This document shows, piece after piece, positions 1-8,471 of a DNA stretch of 20,227 bases. The notes below the pieces were generated by a model that saw only the letters and a program-made list of their open reading frames with translations, was not told the origin of the DNA and did no database searches. A program made the position numbers and the translations under genes. The DNA is from Priapulus caudatus (lineage: Eukaryota > Priapulida > Priapulimorpha > Priapulimorphida > Priapulidae), in contig NW_014578255.1 of NCBI RefSeq assembly GCF_000485595.1, forward strand, positions 61,294-81,520. The letters are read 5' to 3'. Every line of letters starts with the position of its first letter. The first letter of the stretch is position 1.

Positions 1-82
<82 letters not shown>
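1..82. repeat. (GATA)n microsatellite
   Basis: About twenty uninterrupted GATA tetranucleotides, cut by the left edge of the window, so the true length is unknown. Nothing else is encoded here. Confidence 0.98.
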
Positions 83-84
<2 letters not shown>

Positions 85-963
85 ATTGATAGATGTATTT
101 TTGGGTATTTTTCTTTCAACCAAGTGGTCACCAACTGCGCGCTTTATTTCCCGGGCAACGCCGGGTGTCCTGCTAGTGCACTATAAGCACATTAATACTA
201 ATTTCTTTCTTTGTTGCAGCAAATGTACTGAGCAAGAGGTAGCCTGTGATGCCGCGACAATGCGTTACTGTTTCGATCACTGAACAGAGCTGCGTGCGTG
301 CTGAGAGAAAGACAATGCACTGATGAGTAGTACTGATGACTCTCAGACGCCGCTTCAAAGACGTCACTATGGTCGCAGGATAGTGCTCGAAATCTTCCGT
401 ATTGCTGCCATCAAGTTAGCCAATGACCATCGCAAGGCGACTACAGATTAGTCAAGTCCGGCCGAGACGACGCGGAAACGTTCTTGCCGGAAATACACAC
501 CGGAAACACGATCGGAATAACAAACGCGTTCGTTCGTTTGTTTTACGCTAGAGAAAGCCTTCGACTCGACTATCAAACACTATCGGACAGAGGAAAGCGA
601 CGCAACACTTTGTACATAGGCGAGCAATTTTATAGACAAAGGGAACGATGCGGTTGCAATTTAGATGGATTTCAGCGGGATATTCTCATACTCAGCGTCA
701 TCTATCGGGATGTAATAGGATTATCGTGCTGCAAGCCCCTAAGGACTTAAAGGACTATAAAGAGGAAATGTGATAACATCCGTCTGAGCTGTTAAACACT
801 GTTGCTGTGTAGGCGACTCACGCGTCTCCACATACATCGCAGTGTGCTTATACAACTCTTTGTAATTCTAAGCGAGTTTTTGTTAGCTCTGTGACTTTAT
901 CTACTAGATAATATATCTATTGGTAACTTGGTTCTGTTATGCATCAACAAAGAAGGTACAGAA
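83..963. other. Unassigned sequence, no recognised gene
   Basis: Mixed-composition DNA without a recognisable protein. A pyrimidine tract followed by CAG (about 203-220, plus strand) resembles a splice acceptor, but the frame after it stops at 281-283. Two short open stretches follow on the plus strand: 323-451 (42 codons from ATG, rich in basic residues) and 427-750 (about 107 codons with no ATG). Neither resembles a family I know. They could be parts of a neighbouring terminal exon or UTR, or chance. Confidence 0.5.
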
Positions 964-991
964 CCCCCCCCCCCCACACACACACACACAC
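964..991. repeat. poly-C followed by (CA)n
   Basis: A run of about twelve C directly joined to a short CA dinucleotide array. Confidence 0.95.
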
Positions 992-1525
992 CTTCTCAAC
1001 ATTGGCTTTACGATCGCATATACAAATTTCACATAGAAATGTATAGATAAAATTTCGAACGAAATGTTCTCGAAAGAAGATATAGAAATAGAATTATCGA
1101 ATATAGAACTATCGAAATCGAATTTTTATAGTGATGTACGTGATTGCCGCTGCGTACGTAAAATTTCCGTGAGTCGCGTACACGGCATCTGTGTAAACAT
1201 AGTCACTCTCGATGTTCGGGAATGAAATTACTCCTCGTGGTCATTCATAGGTAAGCGTGTACGGAGCCCGTAAAGTGAAATAATTTCGATATTTCCAGTT
1301 TATATATATGCGCGGAAATGAGAGATTGCGTTTGCCCGATGACGTCCATCAAGTCAAAAGTGTTCACTCTAAACACATATGATAAGAAGAGCTAATATAA
1401 TACCTATTATTAGCTCTTGATGATAATTATTGTTTCTGGTATATACGCATGCAGTATATATAGTATAGAGAGAGGGTGCGAGAAAAAGATGCGATTGGCA
1501 AAATACAGGTGCGTTTATACAAATA
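992..1525. other. Unassigned spacer
   Basis: No gene seen. Around 1040-1125 the motif TCGAA/ATAGAA recurs several times in a loose array. At 1385-1418 there is a small perfect inverted repeat with 11-bp arms (AAGAGCTAATA and TATTAGCTCTT). This is the unique sequence left of the tandem duplication. Confidence 0.5.
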
Positions 1526-1745
1526 CACAACACACACACCTCACGCGCGCGCTCACGCACACACACACGCACGCACGCACACACACACCACATAGCACGC
1601 GCGCACGCGCACGCTACGCACCAACACCACCACAACACATGCACACACACACACACACACACCACACACACACACCACAAACACACACACAAACAAACAT
1701 CACACACTAGCACGCACACGCACGCACGCGTATACCCACACATAA
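1526..1745. repeat. AC/GC-rich compound microsatellite at the left edge of duplication copy A
   Basis: Interrupted CA, CGCA and CACACA arrays. The right part (from about 1683: ACACAAACAAACA, then CACACTAGCACGCACACG) matches the sequence after the pure CA array at 8410-8466, so the duplicated unit begins inside or next to this microsatellite. The open frames on both strands across 1369-1743 come from the dinucleotide repeat and are not genes. Confidence 0.9.
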
Positions 1746-1874
1746 AAATGCGCCTATTAATGCAGGATCGGCGCTAGTATCGTCATCATTTCATTCTCAT
1801 CGTCGTCACCATCCACCGCATAAGCGAAACCTGTAGCTCACATTGTCGCGGCAATTTTATAGTCACAATAATCG

Positions 1875-1895
1875 CAATCATCGTCATCATCATTC

Positions 1896-1945
<50 letters not shown>

Positions 1946-1952
1946 GTCATCG
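1875..1952. repeat. (ATC)n trinucleotide microsatellite, copy A
   Basis: Imperfect ATC/CAT array of about 25 units, longer than its counterpart in copy B (8651-8701). The Met-rich frame it gives on the minus strand is a repeat product. Confidence 0.95.
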
Positions 1953-3283
1953 TTATTGTTGCCATTGCTATCACAAACATCGAATAATAATGTACTCGTA
2001 TTGTCAACCGTCCTAGATGTCTATATAGCTGTGTGCGACTGCTTGTGCAAGAGAATGCATCAACAGCATTTCAGTAAGATCAAACATTCAAAGCTTCAGT
2101 CGACGACGAAAACGACATCAGTTACCTTGACGTATCAGCTGCTCGAACGCGGTTGCTCGCTCTCGTCTGCAATAAATTATTACTTCAAGTTTTAGCCAAC
2201 ATATTGCTTTCTCTCGCGGGGCAATATTCGTACAAGAAATATATACCGCCGGGTAGTATATTTCATAAAGATTAGGTTTACCAGGCAATTACCCGTGGTC
2301 GTACCGCGAAATGGTGGACTTCAAGTTGATTGGGAGGTTTAACAAGCGATTTTCCTGGAGCGAATTCTTTATTGTAACTGCTTCATCGTCTTGGTCGTTT
2401 GTATGTCAGTCGACTCGGATAGATGAACCGTGTACATATTAATACAAGGAAAATCTTACAGTGGAAATCACCGTAAGAAGATATAAAGCCGTATTTCCGT
2501 AACTGTCCGTCACAGGTAATACCGGTAACTCACGTCGGTTCGGTAAGTGTACGTCGTTATTACAAAATGTTCCGTTTGCGGGACATTTTAACGTTAACCT
2601 CGTTTAATTAGTGCCGATAATTTCTCATGAGCCGTTCTAGTTTGTAACCAATTCGGGCAATCGTCATACGCACGTTGGCGATTCGATTACATTTGGAATA
2701 ACGTGGCGAAAACATGGTGGGTACGTTTCTCTCTGTAGGTTAAGATAAGAATAACTATACTAACGACCATGTTATGCGACTTTATTCAGTCCAACTGTGG
2801 ACTAAAACAGGAAAGATGCGTTAGGGACAATATTTTGCCAATTTATAATTGAAATACAAATAAGCGGATTTTTGTTCAACAGTACTAAGAGGGGCAAGTG
2901 TGGCATTTCGAACCCTTAATGACAAAATCTTAAAATAACTAATAAAGTGATAACGTTTAAACATACGCCTTATTTGAAGTTTTTGCGATACACTTACCGA
3001 TATTAACGCATCGTGGTTAATTGAATTAAAATCAGTATATGAATGCTGCCGTCTGGAACGGATTTAGACTACTCATTCATTTCCTCCTCGCTCGGCCATT
3101 TGCTGCTGCAAAGAGAGTTGAGGCAAAAAGTTATACGATTGTCAATAGTTTAGGGTGAAACATTTACGGCTTTGTTCATGTAATAATAACCACGTACCAA
3201 TATAATTAAAACGCATCCCGAGGTATCTACGCCAATTATATCGATTTTGTAGTAATATGTAAACGATTAAAGAAGACGTACTA
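1953..3283. other. Duplicated spacer, copy A, no gene seen
   Basis: Aligns to about 8702-10059 with frequent one-base indels and one longer difference (copy B has about 24 extra bases near 9571-9600). It contains a short hairpin, AAAATGTTCC / GGGACATTTT at 2564-2589, kept in copy B at 9320-9344. No open frame with recognisable similarity was found on either strand. Confidence 0.6.
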
Positions 3284-3706
3284 CGGTGGCCCATATGAAC
3301 AAAACACAAAGTACCGGCGGTTAGCATGTTGGTCAAACATATAAAGTGCGAGACGAAGCAAATAAGTTTCAAGACAAACACATTTACGGACGCCAACTGG
3401 CAAACTTCATATTTAAACACAACAACATGTTCGCAAGTACGCAAGTAAACAAGTCTCGCAAAGCAACTAATTATCGGAGCAATACAAGTTTCCTAAACGG
3501 AAATAGATGGCAAGCACTAGCGCCCTCCACCACTCCCTCACCCATCGAGATTTCGTGTTCCACCCCCTAAACCCTCCCCTCTCACCCCTCCCCACCACCA
3601 CCACCAATTTCCGTTTTGCAACTTGCTGTTTGCTTCGCTACTTGTGTTTGGTACATGCGTACATGCGTGGCTTGCCGTGCTTGTGTTTTGTTTATATGGG
3701 CCATCG
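3284..3706. mobile_element. MITE-like element with terminal inverted repeats, copy A
   Basis: A non-coding element of about 423 bp. The left end begins CGGTGGCCCATATGAACAAA; the right end is its inverse with two substitutions (CGATGGCCCATATAAAC when read inward). It is flanked on both sides by TACTA (3279-3283 and 3707-3711), a candidate target-site duplication, although TA alone would also fit. The interior is C-rich around 3528-3600 and has a degenerate GCGTACAT array near the right end. The superfamily cannot be fixed from the ends. It was inserted before the 6.8-kb duplication because copy B has it at the same place. Confidence 0.8.
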
Positions 3707-3711
3707 TACTA

Positions 3712-4559
3712 TACGCCCTGGTATGAAAAACCAAACAGGTTGTAACATCTCCAAACACGAGAACTAAGCTTTTGGTCGTATAACAGGCGCTTAAAATCTC
3801 GTTAATTGTTATGAAAATAAGGGCAAAATTACGGAATTCCGCTAATCAGGCGTATCAGGGTGTTACAAAAAAAGACGACCCACGGAACTGCGCGTCATCG
3901 ATGTATGCGCGTCATCGATGCGCGTGGTCTTTCTTATTTCCTCTTGAAATACCCGATATGGTTATGCATCTAGTTCATGCCGGTTTGTGATTCGTGTACG
4001 AGGACGGGGTACAATTATTTACGCGGATGATCTCGGCAATAAAAAGACCTGCTTTTAGACGTCAAATAAACGACGTTATAACGATTAAAAATTGCAGATG
4101 AAAAGCATATATATATATATATCCTATATATTGCGATGAGTTCCGTAGTGGTATAGTCTTAAACTTTATTATATATAATTGTGTATAAACTGATGTTGGC
4201 ACGTTTTGCTATCGTTATCTCACAAGTTGGTCTAATGGTGGCACAGGTGGCAGTCTGTAAGCAACGCCAGTATACGGACACGTGCGTGCGTATCGCGCGC
4301 TATACTCGTCAAATACAAAGTTACGATCCCTTTCTCCATAAAAATCATCCACAGTAACTTGCACCCGGCAAATCTCCACGAAGAAATTGCGCGAAGTGTA
4401 ATGCACGTGAAAACGCGGCGGTGGAGGTAGGGGGTATGTTGAAGAGAGAAATGCCACATACATGACACGATTATTTCCTGTTTGTTAAAACTTGTTTAAA
4501 TACATCATTATTGTGCATTAAACGTATTTTTATTAACTAAAGCGTTTATAGTTTCATTA
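3712..4559. other. Duplicated spacer, copy A, no gene seen
   Basis: Contains two partial units of a 17-bp repeat (GCGCGTCATCGATGTAT, about 3890-3925) and an (AT)n run at 4106-4122. The short open frames at 4215-4468 (minus) are not conserved in frame in copy B (10993-11229) and resemble nothing known. Confidence 0.6.
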
Positions 4560-5205
4560 TGCGAGCATGTGTGTGTGATCGCGCGTACGTGCCGCGTCCA
4601 TCCATCCATTCGCGGTGTGCATGTGCGTTGTGCGTGTGCGTGTGCGGTGTGCGCTCGTCTGTGCGTTGGTGCGCACTCGTTGTGCTGTGTCCATCTTACG
4701 CTTGTGTCGCGGTGTGCGTGTGCGCTCGTGTGCGCTGTGCGCTCGGGTGTGCAGTTGTCGCTACGTCGCCGTGTGTGGTGCGTGTCGGGTGTAGGCTCGG
4801 TGTGTGATGTGGCGTGTCGCGTGTGTGTGTTGCCCCATTCTAGCTGTGGTGTGCGTGTGCGTGTGGCGTGGGCCTTGTGTGCGTGTGCGCTCGTTGCTTT
4901 GTGGCGTGTGGCGTGTGCGAGTGTGCTCGTGTACCGTGTTGGGCGTGTGCGTGTGCGTGTGGCTGTTGCGCTCGTGTGCGTGTGCCGTGTGCGTGTGCGT
5001 GGTTGCGTGTGCGTGGTGCGTGTCGCGTGTTGCGTGTGCGTGTGCGGTGCGTGTGGCGTGTCGCGTGTGGCGTGTGCGTGTTAGCGTGTCGGGCTCGTTT
5101 GCGCGTGCGTGTGCGTGTGCCGCTCGTGCGCGTGTGCGGGCGCGTGTGCGTGTGCGTGTGTGTGCGTGCTCGTGCGCAGTGTTGGGTGTGTGCGCTTGTG
5201 TGCGT
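4560..5205. repeat. GT/GC-rich degenerate simple repeat block, copy A
   Basis: About 650 bp built from GTGTGC, GCGTGT and GTGCGTGTGGC variants, strongly G+T on the plus strand. It is open in several frames on both strands because the repeat lacks stop-forming triplets. It runs directly into the 21-bp minisatellite. Confidence 0.9.
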
Positions 5206-6560
5206 ATGCTGCGCCATCTGTGTATGGCTGTGCATTGCGTTGTGCTCGCCATCTGTTTAGGTATCTGTCGCCCATCTTTTGTAGTGCCTGCGCCATACTG
5301 TTTGATGCTGGGGCATCTGTTTGTGAGCTGGCATCTGCTTGTGTTTGCTGTGCCCATCTGTTTGTGTGCCTGTGGCCATCCTGCTTGTGTGCTGTGTCTT
5401 ATCTGGCTCTATGCTGTGCCCATTCTGTTTTATTATGCTGTGCTATCTGTTTGTGTGCTGTGCCTATCTCGTTTGTGTGCTGGTGTCCATCTGTGTGTGC
5501 TCGTGCTTATCTGTTTGTATTGTTGTGCCCGATTGTGTGTATGCCTGTGGCCCATCTGTTTGTATGGCTGTGCCCATCTGTTGTGTATCCTGTGCCCATC
5601 TGTGTGTATGCTGTGGCCCATCTGTTTGTATCTGTGCCCATCTGTGTGTATGCCTGTGGCCTATCTGCTTGTATGCTGTGCCTATCTGTTTGTGTGCTGT
5701 AGCCACTTCTGTTTGTGTGCTGTGGCCTATCTGCTTGTATGCTGTGCCTGCAAGCTGTTTTGTGTTGCTGTGCTATTGTTTGTATGCTGTGCCATCTGTT
5801 TGTGTGCTGTGTGCCTATTTGCTTGTATTGCTGTGCCCATTGTTTGTGTGCTGCGCCCATCTGTGTGTAATGACTGTGCCCATCTGTTTGTATTGTCTGT
5901 GCCATCTGATTTGTATGGCTGCGCGCCCATCTGTTTGTATGCTGTGGCGCCATCTGTGTGTATGCTAGTGCTCCATTGCATTGTAGCTGTGAAGCATCTG
6001 GTTGTGTGCTGCGGCACCATCGTTTTGCTTGTGCATCTGTGTAGTGCCCCATCTGCTTGTGTAGCTGTGCCCATTTGTTTGTTTTTTCGTTGTGTGCGCG
6101 GTCATGTGTTTGTATGTGGTTTGCCCATCTGTTTGTATTGCTGTCTGGCCCATCTGTTTAGTATGCGTGGCCCATCTTGTTTGTATGCTGGCAGCATTGT
6201 TTGTAATGCTGAGGCCCATCTGTTTGCTATGCTGTGATACTTTATGCTGCGCCCAATCTTGTTTGTATGTCCTTGCTGCCAATCTGTTTGTGTGCTGTTG
6301 GCCATCTGTTTGTAGCTGCGGCCCATCTGTTGTGTGCTGTGCCGTCTGTTGTATGTTGTGCCATCTGTTTGGTGGCTGTGCCTAATTCTGTTTGTATGCT
6401 TGTAGCCCATTTGTTTGTGTGCTGTGGGCATTTATGTTTGTCATGCTAGTGCCCAATCTTGTTTGTTAGCTGCGCCCATCTGGTTTTGGCATGCTGTGGC
6501 CCATCTGCTTGGCATGTGTACCCATCGTGTTTGTGTGCTGTGCCCATCTGCTTGGTGTGT
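5206..6560. repeat. 21-bp minisatellite, about 64 units, copy A
   Basis: Tandem array with an approximate unit of GCTGTGCCCATCTGTTTGTA plus T (21 bp). Units vary by single substitutions (CCC/CCT, TTT/TGT, GTAT/GTGT) and by frequent one-base gains and losses. Because 21 is a multiple of three and the unit has no stop in most frames, the array gives long open frames on both strands (for example 4804-6237 plus, 5507-6052 minus) with heptad-like translations. The one-base indels shift frame repeatedly, which argues against translation. It lies 3' of the aminopeptidase exons in copy A. Confidence 0.95.
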
Positions 6561-7703
6561 CACTGTTTCTTCATTTACGGCATGTTTACAATAATTGTAC
6601 GTTTCTCACATTTGAAGCCCATTATTAAAACGCGATAACATGCTACATGACGTTTCACTACGACTTTATTGAACGGCATACAGCGTCATTTGCTTTTTAT
6701 TCACGTGAAGCACAAATATGTTAGCTCGTAACATGTAGAAAATCACGAGAATAAGCATAATCAATGGACGATGAACGTCATTGCGCCAGCATGATGTTTA
6801 TCTAAATTTTAAACCATTCGCGTCAACAAGGTTTTATTCCCGTGGAATAACTGGAAAAGCTTAATGCGTGTTTCCACAGTAAACACATTCGTGAACCGAC
6901 TGAGCGTAAGAAATCAATCGACCCCCAATGTCTACTGACAATCTAACAACTAATCACAAACTCAAATTTAATTTATTCCAATTCCTCTCAAACTAACAAC
7001 GAGCGATTTCGCACCCCGGTTTGAATTAATTTGTGATTTTTATAATACATCATATTTACATGCGCGTACTAAAAACAATGTTAACGTAAAAACGATCTAG
7101 TAAATGCGATGGAATACTTAATTAGAATAATTCCCAACTAGGTTAGCCGACGGGATATGTCGAGAAATAACAACTACGTATACATATTAGAAAAAAAACG
7201 ATCGACTCCAAGAACTTTGATGATTCATACAAAAAAATTGCAGAGTCAGCGAATATCGCAGACATCTTATCAACTTCAATCAAAGAAAAGTTACCGTCAA
7301 CATTAACAATTTACACGTTCTCTAAGAACGAGAGTGACGAATAGCACGGACATACATACGGATAAGGTGTAATACGTCGGCAACCACATGAAACATTAAA
7401 AACATAGTATGCGGAAGAGGAAATATATACATGTAGGTGTTTATGTATAGTTAGCTCTTGTTGGATACCGGGTAACAAATCTGAATTGCAATTTGTGCCG
7501 CTCAGAGATTGTAAACAATATTAAAACATTTCTACATTTTAAACGTCACCATTTTCAATTAAAAACGTCTTTTATTAGTTTTTGTTCAAAATGTCATTCA
7601 TGTTAATTCAAAACGTCTTTCCTTTTAATACAAAAATCACTTCAAAAGTATCTATCGGTCGCAGATCAATATCGCTCGGTTTAGTAAACGCCTCATAGCA
7701 TAA
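6561..7703. other. Duplicated spacer 3' of the aminopeptidase stop, copy A
   Basis: AT-rich sequence containing the probable 3' untranslated region of the minus-strand aminopeptidase transcript at its right end. No other gene seen. Aligns with 13355-14544 in copy B. Confidence 0.6.
7571..7576 (-). terminator. Candidate poly(A) signal AATAAA, copy A
   Basis: TTTATT on the plus strand, hence AATAAA on the minus strand, about 130 bp past the TAG stop at 7704. A counterpart sits at 14396-14401 in copy B. Position and motif fit, but the motif is common in AT-rich DNA. Confidence 0.45.
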
Positions 7704-7859
7704 CTATCGACGATACTGATTCTTTTCGGTTACCCAATCTTCGATAATCTTTTCGTTCGCCTCCAACCACCGAACGTTGGCGCGCGTTTTCTCGATTGCT
7801 TGCCGCCACATGAGGTCGCCACCTCCTAGCCTGCCAAGAGACTTGACGAACGCTTCCAA
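7704..7859 (-). CDS. Aminopeptidase terminal exon, copy A (intact)
   Basis: Fifty-one codons and TAG. The acceptor reads CCTGTTGCAG before TTGGAAGCG, phase 0. It encodes LEAFVKSLGRLGGG, then IEKTRANVRWLEANEKIIED and ends EKNQYRR, the usual last helix of the ERAP1_C domain. The frame is fully open, whereas the copy B counterpart (14545-14699) is disrupted. Confidence 0.9.
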   Translation of the reverse strand: MEAFVKSLGRLGGGDLMWRQAIEKTRANVRWLEANEKIIEDWVTEKNQYRR

Positions 7860-8407
7860 CTGCAACAGGGTGTATGTCAATGTTCGAATTAAAAACAAAC
7901 ACGTCATTTTTACAATGATGATGATGTTGGGCATGATGATGATGATCATGATTCTGACGAGGACGAATACGACGACGACGATTATGATAATTTTTCATAG
8001 TATTTTTTTATCCTACGATGTTGATTAATCATATTAACTATCTTGACCATCATGAGTAGATGATTAACATTTATTTGATTATTGTAATAACACGTTGAAG
8101 GGAGCAACGTTTCCCTTTTATTAATAACGTATTACAGGGACACTGCGTGGTATGGTGCTACCCACACGTCCACTACGTACCTCTTTCAGTTCCCATGCTG
8201 TGCTGAAATATTTAGTCACTCCCTTTATTATTCTTCTGTCGATGAATTGATTTTCACCATACCTAAAAGAAGAAATACAAATAAAGACTACCGTCGTGCA
8301 TTTCTTAAAAGGGGAGTGTGTACTTTCTTATAGGCTACGTTATACGAATATATATATATATATATATCTAGACATGTGCTTTTCAAGACGATCGAGATAA
8401 TACTTGG

Positions 8408-8471
<64 letters not shown>

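Larger units (their letters stand above)
1683..8409. repeat. Tandem segmental duplication, copy A
   Basis: Direct repeat of 8465-15251. Matching landmarks occur in the same order: GCAGGATCGGCGCTAGTATC (about 1762 and 8539), the ATC run (1875 and 8651), a MITE (3284-3706 and 10060-10480), an AT run (4106 and 10896), a GT-rich block (4560 and 11342), the 21-bp minisatellite (about 5206 and 12066), aminopeptidase terminal exons (7704 and 14545; 8181 and 15023), and the shared end GAGATAATACTTGGAT (8409 and 15251). The left edge lies in a CA-rich tract and is uncertain by about 150 bp. This copy contains the intact version of both exons. Confidence 0.95.

Noticed and set aside
1369-2007. Cys/Val-rich, Thr/His-rich and Met-rich frames
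   Set aside because: Direct translations of CA and ATC microsatellites.
4804-6237. 477-codon plus-strand open frame, with others on both strands over 4559-6450
   Set aside because: Created by GT/GC simple repeats and the 21-bp minisatellite, whose unit lacks stops. Equivalent frames are open on the opposite strand, and one-base indels shift phase between units.
5206-6560. CRISPR-like regular repeats
   Set aside because: Contiguous 21-bp tandem units without unique spacers, in eukaryotic DNA; a minisatellite.
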